This document shows positions 1-8,354 of a stretch of 64,000 bases of DNA, piece after piece. The notes under the pieces were generated by a model. That model saw nothing but the letters and a program-made list of their open reading frames with translations. It was not told the DNA's origin and did no database searches. Position 1 is the first letter of the stretch. The number at the start of each line of letters is the position of its first letter. Location of the stretch: positions 151,974 through 215,973 of the forward strand of contig JAFSEY010000004.1 of NCBI GenBank assembly GCA_017435485.1. The letters run 5' to 3'. A program made the position numbers and the translations under genes. Origin of the DNA: Bacilli bacterium. GTDB lineage: Bacteria > Bacillota_I > Bacilli_A > RF39 > UBA660.

Positions 1-390
1 GTTAGAATATTGGGACCTTTTAGAGAGTATAATCAAGTTGAAATATCTGCAACTGATGCTAGATTCTTAGGATTAAATCCACCTATACGAAAAAGTGGAG
101 ATTTAAAGGAAAGTGAAACAATTACTTTAGTGGGGCCTAAGGGAGAAGTTACTTTAGCTGAATCTTGTATCATAGCAAATCGTCATTTACATATAACTCC
201 CGAAGAGGCAATAAAGTATAGCTTAAGTGATGATGAAGAAATAATATTAGTTTGTGATAATGTACAAGGGGGAACAATGAAAGCATTTGTTAAAGTGATG
301 CCAAATACTAAAACAGAAGTTCATTTGGATACAGACAATGCTAATGCTTTTGGAATTAAACAAGGAGATACAATAAAGGTTATAAAATAA
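1..390 (+). CDS. pduL: Phosphate propanoyltransferase PduL, 3' part only
   Basis: The frame is already open at base 1 (V-R-I-L-G-P), so the N-terminal part lies outside the window and only about 129 residues are visible. The family (about 190-215 residues) exchanges CoA and phosphate on short acyl groups, linking acyl-CoA to acyl phosphate and so to ATP or acetate/propionate production. The visible part has the family signatures: VRILGPFREYNQVEIS, then NRHLHITPEEA, whose histidines are zinc ligands in known PduL enzymes, and the closing EVHLDTDNANAFGI block. No shell-protein gene is visible, so a microcompartment cannot be inferred; PduL also serves as a housekeeping phosphotransacetylase in bacteria without pta. 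A terminator follows immediately. Confidence 0.87.
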   Translation, partial: VRILGPFREYNQVEISATDARFLGLNPPIRKSGDLKESETITLVGPKGEVTLAESCIIANRHLHITPEEAIKYSLSDDEEIILVCDNVQGGTMKAFVKVMPNTKTEVHLDTDNANAFGIKQGDTIKVIK

Positions 391-436
391 AAAGTTTGTA
401 AATTTCAGTGGCTTGCTTGTGTTTACAAACTTTTTT
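391..436 (+). terminator. Rho-independent terminator of pduL
   Basis: The inverted repeat AAAGTTTGTAAA (391-402) and TTTACAAACTTT (422-433) begins right after the pduL stop and runs into a T tract (431-436). The stem can form 12 pairs around a 19-base loop. The 3' arm overlaps the promoter region of the next transcript. Confidence 0.85.
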
Positions 437-446
437 GTAGTATAAT
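417..446 (+). promoter_or_regulatory. Putative promoter of the small-peptide mRNA
   Basis: A perfect -10 box TATAAT lies at 441-446. The best -35 candidate is TTGTGT at 417-422 with an 18-base spacer, a moderate match. Transcription would start near 453, leaving a leader of about 60 bases before the 515 start codon. Confidence 0.6.
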
Positions 447-514
447 ACGTTCACTGGAATATCAGTAGTTGGGTGTCTACCTCTAATCTTGTAAGAGAAA
501 GGAGGTTTGATAAA

Positions 515-604
515 ATGAATAAAAGAACTTTTATAATTAAAGTTCTTCATTCTTTCATTATCATTTTATTTCTTATCATTATGATAGTAGTAATAAAAAA
601 ATGA
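515..604 (+). CDS. 29-residue hydrophobic peptide, candidate type I toxin
   Basis: The ORF encodes 29 residues: a short basic N-terminus (MNKRTFIIK), one strongly hydrophobic stretch of about 16 residues (IIILFLIIMIVVI) and a KK end. It is a single-span membrane peptide like the toxins of the Fst/TxpA/BsrG class. A strong Shine-Dalgarno AAAGGAGG (498-505) precedes the ATG. ACCTC at 479-483 can pair with GAGGT at 502-506 and hide the ribosome site. TGTCTACC (474-481) is complementary to GGTAGACA (642-649) in the 3' part of the transcript, so a long-range closed form is possible. A convergent antisense RNA covers the 3' end. No database match is claimed; the call rests on the locus architecture. 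Confidence 0.72.
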   Translation: MNKRTFIIKVLHSFIIILFLIIMIVVIKK

Positions 605-703
605 CACTTAAGCAAATAGCTTAAATGTCCAACCATTGATGGGTAGACATTCAACATTGCAAAACTGAATGTTCCCGTATTATTTTATGCAAGTTTTCTT
701 GCT
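594..703 (-). ncRNA. Candidate antisense antitoxin RNA, about 110 nt
   Basis: This minus-strand transcript is predicted from its own promoter (710-738) and a strong terminator. The terminator stem pairs 619-629 with 603-613 (GACATTTAAGC and GCTTAAGTGTC on the RNA) and is followed by a run of seven U read from 601 down to 595. An upstream hairpin (647-653 with 666-672) would expose a loop. The RNA is complementary to the 3' untranslated part and stop-codon end of the peptide mRNA and carries a second copy of TGTCTACC, the element found in the mRNA leader. This is the convergent, overlapping layout expected of a type I antitoxin. Confidence 0.7.
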
Positions 704-709
704 AAATAC

Positions 710-738
710 ATTATATCATTTAATTTGATATTTGGCAA
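710..738 (-). promoter_or_regulatory. Near-consensus promoter of the antisense RNA
   Basis: On the minus strand, TTGCCA (complement of 733-738), a 17-base spacer and a perfect TATAAT (complement of 710-715) make one of the best promoters in the window. No minus-strand coding sequence lies downstream, so it must drive a noncoding RNA towards the small-peptide gene. Confidence 0.8.
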
Positions 739-764
739 GTTTGGAATAAATGAGGATTGATAAT

Positions 765-1748
765 ATGAGTTTTAAAATTGGAAATATTGAAATTGAAAAT
801 CCGGTTGTTCTTGCTCCAATGGCTGGAATTTCTAATACTAGTTATCGGAAAATTATTAAAGAAATGGGAGCTGGACTTATCTATGCGGAAATGGTAAGCG
901 ATAAAGCTATTTGTTTTGAAAATGAAAAGACTTTAAAAATGCTAGCAATGAGTGAAGAAGAAAGACCGATTGCTCAACAAATATTTGGTAGTGATATCGC
1001 TTCTTTTACTAAAGCAGCTCAAATTATAGAAGAGAAAATGAAACCTGATATTATAGATATTAATATGGGGTGTCCAGTTCCAAAGGTGGCTGTAAAAAAT
1101 CAAGCCGGTAGTGCATTGTTAAAAGACGTTAATAAGATAAAGGAAATAGTGGCTTCAGTGGTGAACACAGTAAAGGTTCCTGTTACAGTAAAAATTAGAA
1201 GTGGATGGGATGAAAAAAATATTAATGCAGTAGAAGTAGCTAAAGCTTGTGAAGAAGCTGGTGCGAGTGCTATAGCAATTCATGGAAGAACTCGTAGTCA
1301 GGGTTATAGTGGTAAAGCTAATTGGGATATTATTAAGCAGGTAAAAGAAAATGTTAATATTCCTGTAATCGGTAATGGTGATGTTACTAGTGCTGAAGAA
1401 TTTTTAAAAATGTTAAACTATACTAAATGTGATGCGGTGATGATTGGAAGGGGATGTATCGGTAATCCTTGGTTAATTAATGATTGTGTTAATGCTTATA
1501 ATAATCTACCTATAAAAGAAGTTAGCATAGAAGAAAAAATAGCCATGATGAAAAGACATTTAAATTTATTAATAGAGGATCAAAATGAAAAGGTAGCTAT
1601 TTTAGAAATGAGAACTCATTTAATGTATTATTTTAAAAGTTTACCTAATAATAAACCTTATAAAGTAGCATTATGTCAAGCTAAGACGAAAGAGGAAGTA
1701 TTTAAGATACTTGATGAATATTTAAAAAAAGAAGCGATTTCTAATTAG
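765..1748 (+). CDS. dusB: tRNA-dihydrouridine synthase, DusB type
   Basis: This flavoenzyme reduces specific uridines in the tRNA D-loop. The protein starts MSFKIGNIEIENPVVLAPMA, the usual DusB N-terminus and first strand of the FMN TIM barrel. NMGCPVPKV carries the catalytic cysteine, KIRSGWD and IHGRTRSQGYSG follow, and VIGNGDV plus MIGRGCIGNPW form the phosphate-binding part. A frame extension to an ATG at 750 exists, but the AGGA at 753-756 is placed for the 765 start and homologues begin there. The 3' end overlaps murC by 8 bases in convergent orientation. The antisense-RNA promoter lies just upstream on the other strand. Confidence 0.93.
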   Translation: MSFKIGNIEIENPVVLAPMAGISNTSYRKIIKEMGAGLIYAEMVSDKAICFENEKTLKMLAMSEEERPIAQQIFGSDIASFTKAAQIIEEKMKPDIIDINMGCPVPKVAVKNQAGSALLKDVNKIKEIVASVVNTVKVPVTVKIRSGWDEKNINAVEVAKACEEAGASAIAIHGRTRSQGYSGKANWDIIKQVKENVNIPVIGNGDVTSAEEFLKMLNYTKCDAVMIGRGCIGNPWLINDCVNAYNNLPIKEVSIEEKIAMMKRHLNLLIEDQNEKVAILEMRTHLMYYFKSLPNNKPYKVALCQAKTKEEVFKILDEYLKKEAISN

Positions 1749-1760
1749 AAGTCGCTTCTT
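1729..1760. terminator. Bidirectional terminator shared by dusB and murC
   Basis: AAGAAGCGA (1729-1737) pairs with TCGCTTCTT (1752-1760). An A-run precedes the hairpin and a T-rich stretch follows it, so it can stop transcription from either side. It lies inside the coding ends of both genes, spanning both stop codons. Confidence 0.8.
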
Positions 1761-3108
1761 CATTTTTATTAATTAATTTTAAACATACATCGTTAATAGG
1801 TCCTGCTCCAATAGAGATAACCAAGTCATCTTTTTGGATATTTTTATCTAAGTAATCAACAATATTATCAAATTCATCTATATAGATAACATTATTATTT
1901 TCATTTTTGATTAAGTTAACTAAATCTTCTTCTTTTACGTTATAAATATTTTGTTCTCTGGCAGCATATATTTTTGCAATTATGATATGATCAAAATTTT
2001 TAAGGATGTTAGCAAACTCATGTAAATGATCTTTAGTTCTACTATAAGTATGGGGTTGAAATATCGCCCATGATTCATGATGATTAGTTTTTCTAACGCT
2101 ATCTAATGTTGTAGCAATTTCAGTTGGGTGATGAGCATAATCGTCATAAACTTTTATGTTATCTTTAATTGTAGCTAGAAGTTCAAATCTTCTTTCAACT
2201 CCAGTATATTTTTCTAATCCTTTTAGAATGTTTTCTGTTGGAATTTTATAGTAGTCGCAAATAGCAAAACAAGCAAGCGCATTATAAACGTTGTGCATTC
2301 CTTTAACATTTAACTTAATTAAGTGTCCATTTACTTTAAATGAAGCACAACCATTTTCATCAAAAGTAATGTCAGTTGCTTGATAATCACTTTCGTTTTC
2401 AATTCCAAAAGAAATATTTGTGCCTTTATTAAACTTAAATAATTCTTGACAAGACACATCATCATTGTTGGTAACTAAGACATCTTCAGGATTTAATTTT
2501 TCAACATATTTTTTAAATGATGCTTTGATGTTATCAAAAGTTTTAAAATAATCTAAATGATCAGCATCAATATTTAGGATAACTTCAGCATTAGGAAAGA
2601 AACTTAAAAATTGATCTTTAAATTCACAAGCTTCTAAAACAAAATAATCACTTTTCCCAGTACGATAGTTACTTCCAGTTGCTTTTAATACTGCGCCTAG
2701 TTGGATTGTTGGATCCATATTTGCTTCCAACAAACATAATGCAATCATTGAAGAAGTAGTTGATTTTCCGTGAGTTCCACTAACTCCGATAGCTTTGCTA
2801 AAAGATTTAGTCATCTCACCAATAAAATCAGCTCTTTCCATTAAAGTAATATTTTTTTCTTTAGCAGCAACAAGTTCTGGATTATCATCAGATACCGCTT
2901 TGGAATAAATAACTAAGTCTTGATTAGTTATATTTTCGTAATTGTGTCCAATAGATATTTTAATACCAGCTTTTTCTAATTTTTCGACATTGTGGTTATG
3001 TGCAGCATCAGACCCTGACACCCTTATTCCTGATTCAAATAAATACATAGCAATTCCGCTCATGCTAGAACCACCAATACCTATTAAATGAACATAGTTA
3101 TAATTCAT
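1741..3108 (-). CDS. murC: UDP-N-acetylmuramate--L-alanine ligase
   Basis: MurC adds L-alanine to UDP-MurNAc, the first step of the cytoplasmic peptide-stem pathway. The N-terminal Rossmann part reads VHLIGIGGSSMSGIA. The ATP loop is GVSGTHGKSTTSS. The C-terminal ligase domain has DDYAHHPTEI and the late ISIGAGPIND block. About 455 residues is normal. A GTG at 3117 is in frame, but AAGGTGA (3120-3114) is the ribosome site for the ATG at 3108, so that start is chosen. The gene stands alone on the minus strand. Its presence shows that the organism makes peptidoglycan, which argues against a true wall-less mollicute. Confidence 0.95.
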   Translation of the reverse strand: MNYNYVHLIGIGGSSMSGIAMYLFESGIRVSGSDAAHNHNVEKLEKAGIKISIGHNYENITNQDLVIYSKAVSDDNPELVAAKEKNITLMERADFIGEMTKSFSKAIGVSGTHGKSTTSSMIALCLLEANMDPTIQLGAVLKATGSNYRTGKSDYFVLEACEFKDQFLSFFPNAEVILNIDADHLDYFKTFDNIKASFKKYVEKLNPEDVLVTNNDDVSCQELFKFNKGTNISFGIENESDYQATDITFDENGCASFKVNGHLIKLNVKGMHNVYNALACFAICDYYKIPTENILKGLEKYTGVERRFELLATIKDNIKVYDDYAHHPTEIATTLDSVRKTNHHESWAIFQPHTYSRTKDHLHEFANILKNFDHIIIAKIYAAREQNIYNVKEEDLVNLIKNENNNVIYIDEFDNIVDYLDKNIQKDDLVISIGAGPINDVCLKLINKNEEATSN

Positions 3109-3180
3109 TAAAATCACCTTTTTCTTATACTATATTATATAATTTATTAGGAAAAAAATCTACTTTTATAGATAGAAAAT

Positions 3181-3278
3181 TTTAATGTCAAGAAATGTGT
3201 CTAGATGTAGTGTCTAGCGAACAAATAAAGTTTCAACAATAACATTTGGCTTAAACACTCGGGCAAATGTTTTTTTTT
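3181..3278 (+). terminator. Intergenic hairpin region ending in a + strand terminator
   Basis: The stretch between murC and the reductase operon has no gene. CTAGA (3201-3205) and TCTAG (3213-3217) form a short hairpin, and TGTCTAG occurs twice (3198-3204, 3211-3217). AACATTTG (3241-3248) pairs with CAAATGTT (3264-3271) and is followed by a run of T, a terminator for + strand transcription. No + strand gene lies just upstream, so a short RNA or readthrough control is possible. TATAAT at 3138-3143 could start such an RNA, but no good -35 box was found. Confidence 0.5.
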
Positions 3279-3342
3279 AAAAAAAACAGTAAACACAAAA
3301 TTAAAAATAATTGTAAAATTTATTTTTTTTCTAAAAAAAACA

Positions 3343-3371
3343 TTGTTTTATCAAACCCTCTTTGATATGAT
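3343..3371 (+). promoter_or_regulatory. Promoter of the anaerobic reductase operon
   Basis: TTGTTT (3343-3348), a 17-base spacer and TATGAT (3366-3371) lie just before the first gene. Transcription would start near 3378, leaving only about 15 bases before the ATG at 3393. No clear NrdR box was recognised. Confidence 0.6.
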
Positions 3372-3392
3372 TTGATTGTAGAGGGTAGAGTT

Positions 3393-5279
3393 ATGAAAAA
3401 CAAAGTTTTTGATGAATTAATAGTTGTTAAAAGAAGTGGCCAAAGAGTTAATTTTAATGGAACTAAAATAGCTATTGCTATTAAAAGTGCTTTTGAAGAT
3501 ACGCATGATAACTTGGACGAAAACAAAGTTAATCAAATATATGAAAATGTTTTAAATAATATTTATGAAAATTATCAAGATCGTAAAACTATTAATGTAG
3601 AAGATATCCAAGATATTATTGAATATGAATTAAAAAAAGATAATATTGATGTTTATGAAAAGTTTCAAGATTATAGAACAAGAAGAGCTGCCTCAAGAGA
3701 AGCATTTAGTATAAAACAAACTCATAAATTTGTTAAAGCAGTTGAAACAATTGGACTTACTGCTAAAAATAAATTAAATGATAAACCTCTAGAATTGATT
3801 CGTCGTTTTGGAAAAATTATATCAAAAGAGTTTGCAGTTGCTTACTTACTTGATAATAAAAGTTTAAGAAGTAATGATGAAGGAGCTATTTATATTAACA
3901 ATTTAGATTGTTATTCATTAGGAAATATAGCAGGGTGTAATATAAGTTTAGATAGTATAAAAGATTATGAATTACAAGCATATTTTATAGAATTAACAAA
4001 CTTGATTATCGCTAGTGCTAAAGATGTTTATAAAGAAGTTGTTGTTAGTAACTTTGATACAATACTAAAAAGACCTCTATTAAAAGAATTAAAAAAATTA
4101 TTATTAAAAAATATAAATATTTATCTAGAACCTCTAATGTTAAAAGAATATATAGATAATAATTTGTTAATTAGTTATATTGAATCAATTGAAACTATAG
4201 AGTTTAGAAATGATACTGATTTAATTAAAAATGAAGCAATAAAAAATATATTTGAAAAAGCATTTAAAAACTCATTAGATGAATTAAAAAATATTCTAAT
4301 AAATAATTTAAAAATGTTATTTAATGCTTTAGATATACTGGATAATAAAGTCAAAATAACTATTTCTTTAGATAATGAAAAAAGCTTAGAAAATGAATTT
4401 ATTATTAGTAATTATTTATCAGTAGAGATTCCAAAGAAGATAATTACTAACATTTATTTAAAAAACAATTTAAATACTTTAAACTTAGTTGCCGAAGGAA
4501 TATTTAATAAAAAACAAATTCATTTAGTTAATGAGGATGTAAATTGTAATTACTTTTCAACAGGTGAAAAAGTGTATGAAAATATTAATGATGAAAGTAC
4601 CTCAATCGGAAGAACTATAAATGCCCAAAATACGATAAATCTTTGCAGGTGTGCATTAAAAGCTAAAAATGAAAAAGAGTTTTTTGAATTACTTTCTGAT
4701 ATGCTAGATATTTGTAAAAACGCCTTACAACAACGATATGAATTACAAGCAAATAAATATAAAAATACCTATAATGTTATTTTTAATCCTAACATATTGT
4801 TTGCTTCTGAAAAAATAGAAGATAAGCAAAAAGTGCGTAAAGTAATTCGTAACGGTAACTTATACATTGGATATGTTGGTATAGTAGAAGCAGTCCTAAT
4901 TTTAAATAAACAAGAAAAATTTGGTGAAGCTGAACAAAAATTGTTATTTAAAATAATTGATTTTATGAATGATAAATGTATGACTTATACCCAAACAGAA
5001 AGACTTAATTTTAAAATATGTGAAATATATGATAACCATATATTGCAAGATTTAATTAAGATAGATAAAAGTATTTATGGGATAACTAAATTATTAGATA
5101 AATCTAAGTATGATGATATAAATGATTATATCAATGATTTAAAAGTATTGGCTAAATATCAAGATAAAACATCTTGTTTAATAAAAATAAAATTATTAAA
5201 GAAAAATATAAAACAAATTGAAAATGCTTTAGAAGATATTTTAAAACTTAATATAAAGTATGCTAAAGTTGAGGTTTAA
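3393..5279 (+). CDS. ATP-cone protein resembling a degenerate class III ribonucleotide reductase
   Basis: Residues about 9-98 form an ATP cone (VVKRSGQRVNFNGTKIAIAI), the allosteric nucleotide-sensing domain of reductases. The next 530 residues keep scattered NrdD-like landmarks: EGAIYINNLDCYSLGN resembles the IHIHDLD segment, NTINLCRCALKAKN resembles the TINLPRIAL strand, and LYIGYVGIVEAV resembles the IGLVGLNEA block. No C-terminal glycyl-radical loop or zinc-cysteine cluster is visible, so catalysis by the usual mechanism looks impossible. It is the first gene of the nrd operon, 2 bases before nrdG. A regulatory or structural partner of the true NrdD is the simplest idea. A TTG at 3372 is in frame, but GAGGG at 3381 fits the ATG at 3393. 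Confidence 0.65.
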   Translation: MKNKVFDELIVVKRSGQRVNFNGTKIAIAIKSAFEDTHDNLDENKVNQIYENVLNNIYENYQDRKTINVEDIQDIIEYELKKDNIDVYEKFQDYRTRRAASREAFSIKQTHKFVKAVETIGLTAKNKLNDKPLELIRRFGKIISKEFAVAYLLDNKSLRSNDEGAIYINNLDCYSLGNIAGCNISLDSIKDYELQAYFIELTNLIIASAKDVYKEVVVSNFDTILKRPLLKELKKLLLKNINIYLEPLMLKEYIDNNLLISYIESIETIEFRNDTDLIKNEAIKNIFEKAFKNSLDELKNILINNLKMLFNALDILDNKVKITISLDNEKSLENEFIISNYLSVEIPKKIITNIYLKNNLNTLNLVAEGIFNKKQIHLVNEDVNCNYFSTGEKVYENINDESTSIGRTINAQNTINLCRCALKAKNEKEFFELLSDMLDICKNALQQRYELQANKYKNTYNVIFNPNILFASEKIEDKQKVRKVIRNGNLYIGYVGIVEAVLILNKQEKFGEAEQKLLFKIIDFMNDKCMTYTQTERLNFKICEIYDNHILQDLIKIDKSIYGITKLLDKSKYDDINDYINDLKVLAKYQDKTSCLIKIKLLKKNIKQIENALEDILKLNIKYAKVEV

Positions 5280-5281
5280 TA

Positions 5282-6016
5282 ATGACAATAGATGGTTTTA
5301 ATAAATTGACTTTATTAGATTATCCAGAACATACAGCGTGTATTATTTTTACAAGAGGATGTAATTTTAATTGTAACTTTTGTCAAAATAGTTCATTAAT
5401 AGAAGTGGATAAAAATAAAGGATTAATAGATGAACAAGAAGTTTTAGATTATTTAGAAAAAAGAAAAAATATTTTGGATGGTATTGTAATCAGTGGGGGA
5501 GAACCAACTATTCAAAAAGATTTAATAGAGTTTATTAAAAATATTAAAGAAATTGGTCTTAAAGTTAAGCTAGATACTAATGGTTATAATCCAAATATTC
5601 TAAAATATTTAATAGAAAATAAATTAGTTGATTATATCGCCATGGATATTAAACATACTTATGCTAATTATTTAAAGATTATTAAGAAAAATATTATCTT
5701 AGATAAGATAAAACAAAGTATTGCGTTAATTAAAGAAAGTGGAATTGATCACGAATTTAGAACAACAATTATGAAAGAGTGTCATAAGTTAGATGATATT
5801 GTGGAAATAATTGAGTTGCTTGGAAAAAAAGAAAAATATTATTTGCAAAACTTTGTGGATAGTGATAATGTCAATTGTCCTGGGTTACATGGTTTTACAG
5901 ATGAAGAATTAATTAGTTTAGAAAATACTTTAAGAAAGTATTCTAAAAATATAAAAATAAGAGGAATTATTAATGATAATTACTTAGTTAAGGAAAGGAA
6001 TGAAGTATATGTATAA
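5282..6016 (+). CDS. nrdG: Anaerobic ribonucleotide reductase activating enzyme (radical SAM)
   Basis: This is a radical SAM activase that places the glycyl radical on NrdD. The iron-sulfur motif CxxxCxxC is at Cys27, Cys31 and Cys34 (GCNFNCNFC). GGEPT for SAM binding and an opening GFNKLTLLDYPE typical of the NrdG2/PflA-like activases follow. At 244 residues it is longer than E. coli NrdG (about 154) and matches the longer activase type. It sits between the NrdD-like gene and nrdD, with which it overlaps by 8 bases, consistent with translational coupling. Confidence 0.9.
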   Translation: MTIDGFNKLTLLDYPEHTACIIFTRGCNFNCNFCQNSSLIEVDKNKGLIDEQEVLDYLEKRKNILDGIVISGGEPTIQKDLIEFIKNIKEIGLKVKLDTNGYNPNILKYLIENKLVDYIAMDIKHTYANYLKIIKKNIILDKIKQSIALIKESGIDHEFRTTIMKECHKLDDIVEIIELLGKKEKYYLQNFVDSDNVNCPGLHGFTDEELISLENTLRKYSKNIKIRGIINDNYLVKERNEVYV

Positions 6017-8354
6017 GGTAAAAAAAAGAGAAGGAAAGACAGTTGTTTTTGATATAGAGAAAATCAAAAAGGCCATAGTTCAAGCTTTTGAAGCAGAAAA
6101 GAAAAAATATAATGATGATATTATTGATTTAATTGCTTTAAAAGTTACTGCTGATTTTGAACCAAAAATTAAAAACAATGTGATAAAAGTTGAAGATATT
6201 CAAGATAGTGTTGAAAAAGTATTATCTGATGCTGGATATGGTGATGTAGCAAAAGCTTACATTTTATATCGTAAATTACATGAAAAAATGCGTAATGTAA
6301 AATCAACTGTATTAGATTATTCTGAAGTTGTTAATAGTTATATTAATGTTACTGACTGGCGTGTTAAAGAAAACTCTACAGTAACATATTCTGTTGGAGG
6401 ATTAATTTTATCAAACTCTGGTGCTATTACAGCTCATTATTGGTTAAGTGAAGTTTATGATGAGGAAATAGCTAAAGCTCATCGTGATGCTGATATTCAT
6501 ATTCATGATTTATCAATGTTAACAGGATATTGTGCAGGATGGAGTTTAAAACAATTAATTCAAGAAGGGCTAGGAGGAGTTCCTGGTAAAATTACTTCTG
6601 CTCCAGCCAAACACTTAGCAACATTGTGTAATCAAATGGTAAACTTCTTAGGTATTATGCAAAATGAATGGGCAGGAGCTCAAGCGTTTTCATCATTTGA
6701 TACTTATTTAGCACCATTTGTAAAAGCAGATAACTTGGACTACAAAGAAACTAAACAATGTTTACAATCATTTATTTATGGAGTCAATACACCATCTAGA
6801 TGGGGAACTCAAGCACCATTTACTAACATTACATTAGACTGGGTTGTGCCAAATGACTTAGCAGAATTAAATGCCATTGTTGGTGGCAAAGAAATGGATT
6901 TCAAATATAAAGATTGTCAAAAAGAAATGGATATGATTAATAAAGCATTTATTGAAATTATGATTGAAGGAGATGCAAATGGTAGAGGATTCCAATATCC
7001 AATTCCAACATATTCAATAACTCGTGATTTTGATTGGTCAGATACCGAAAATAATCGTTTATTATTTGAAATGACTGCTAAATACGGAACACCATATTTC
7101 TCAAATTATATTAATAGTGATATGGAACCTTCTGATGTTAGAAGTATGTGCTGCCGTTTACGTCTAGATTTAAGAGAATTAAGAAAGAAATCAGGAGGAT
7201 TCTTTGGTAGTGGAGAATCAACAGGATCAGTTGGTGTTGTAACAATCAACTTACCAAAAATTGCTTATCAAGCTACTGATGAAAAAGATTTCTATGCTCG
7301 TTTAGATAAGTTAATGGATATTGCTGCTCGTAGTTTAAAAATTAAGAGAAATGTTATTACTAAACTATTAAATGAAGGATTATATCCATATACTAAGAGA
7401 TACTTAGGAACATTTAATAATCACTTCTCAACTATCGGTTTAATTGGTATGAATGAAGTTGGTTTAAATGCTAACTGGATTAAAGCTGATTTAACAAATG
7501 AAAAAACTCAAAAATTTGCAGTAGAAGTTTTAAATCATATGAGAGAAAGATTATCTGATTATCAAGAAGAGTATGGTGATTTATATAACTTAGAAGCAAC
7601 TCCAGCTGAATCAACAACATATCGTTTTGCAAAACATGATAAAGCAAAATTCCCAGATATTATAAGTGCAGCTAAAGAAGGAGAAACTCCATATTATACA
7701 AATAGCTCACACTTACCAGTAGGTTATACAGATGATATTTTTACAGCTTTAGATATTCAAGATGAGTTACAAACACTATATACATCTGGAACAGTATTCC
7801 ATGCTTTCTTGGGAGAAAGATTAAATGATTGGAAGAGTGCTGCTAATTTAGTGAGAAAGATTGCTGAAAACTATAAATTACCTTATTATACTTTAAGTCC
7901 GACTTATACAATATGTAAAGAACATGGATACTTTAATGGAGAACATTTTGAATGTCCTGAATGTGGTGGTAAGACTGAAGTTTATTCAAGAATTACGGGA
8001 TATTATCGTCCGGTTCAAAACTGGAATGATGGAAAACGTCAAGAATATGATAATAGGAAATTATATGATCCGTCTTGCGCTGGAGATGGCGTAAATCCTA
8101 AATCAAAAGGTAAGGATGTTTTAGGTGATAAAGTTATGTTATTTGGAACTAAAACATGTCCAAATTGTAAAGTAGCTAAAGGTTTATTAGAAAAAGCTAA
8201 TATTGAATTTAGTTTTGTTGATGCTGAAGAAGATGTTGAATTAACTAAATCATTAAATGTAAAACAAGCTCCAACTTTAGTTGTTATTAAAAATAATGAA
8301 CAAGAAAATATTGTAAATTTATCAAATATAAAAAAATGGGTAAGTGAACAATGA
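6009..8354 (+). CDS. nrdD: Anaerobic ribonucleoside-triphosphate reductase fused to a thioredoxin-like domain
   Basis: This class III reductase makes deoxynucleotides without oxygen. There is an ATP cone (residues about 1-92), IHIHDLS, and the active-site strand MCCRLRLDLRELR near 380. A zinc-binding cysteine group with CPECGG is followed by the glycyl-radical loop RITGYY, with Gly664. After about residue 700 an extra domain contains TKTCPNCKVAK (Cys717, Cys720) and QAPTLVV with the cis-proline, a glutaredoxin/thioredoxin fold. The next gene is a thioredoxin reductase, so the fused domain probably supplies electrons in place of formate, as in thioredoxin- or glutaredoxin-dependent NrdD types. 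An in-frame ATG at 6000 exists, but AAAGGA (5995-6000) is correctly spaced only for 6009. Confidence 0.93.
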   Translation: MYKVKKREGKTVVFDIEKIKKAIVQAFEAEKKKYNDDIIDLIALKVTADFEPKIKNNVIKVEDIQDSVEKVLSDAGYGDVAKAYILYRKLHEKMRNVKSTVLDYSEVVNSYINVTDWRVKENSTVTYSVGGLILSNSGAITAHYWLSEVYDEEIAKAHRDADIHIHDLSMLTGYCAGWSLKQLIQEGLGGVPGKITSAPAKHLATLCNQMVNFLGIMQNEWAGAQAFSSFDTYLAPFVKADNLDYKETKQCLQSFIYGVNTPSRWGTQAPFTNITLDWVVPNDLAELNAIVGGKEMDFKYKDCQKEMDMINKAFIEIMIEGDANGRGFQYPIPTYSITRDFDWSDTENNRLLFEMTAKYGTPYFSNYINSDMEPSDVRSMCCRLRLDLRELRKKSGGFFGSGESTGSVGVVTINLPKIAYQATDEKDFYARLDKLMDIAARSLKIKRNVITKLLNEGLYPYTKRYLGTFNNHFSTIGLIGMNEVGLNANWIKADLTNEKTQKFAVEVLNHMRERLSDYQEEYGDLYNLEATPAESTTYRFAKHDKAKFPDIISAAKEGETPYYTNSSHLPVGYTDDIFTALDIQDELQTLYTSGTVFHAFLGERLNDWKSAANLVRKIAENYKLPYYTLSPTYTICKEHGYFNGEHFECPECGGKTEVYSRITGYYRPVQNWNDGKRQEYDNRKLYDPSCAGDGVNPKSKGKDVLGDKVMLFGTKTCPNCKVAKGLLEKANIEFSFVDAEEDVELTKSLNVKQAPTLVVIKNNEQENIVNLSNIKKWVSEQ

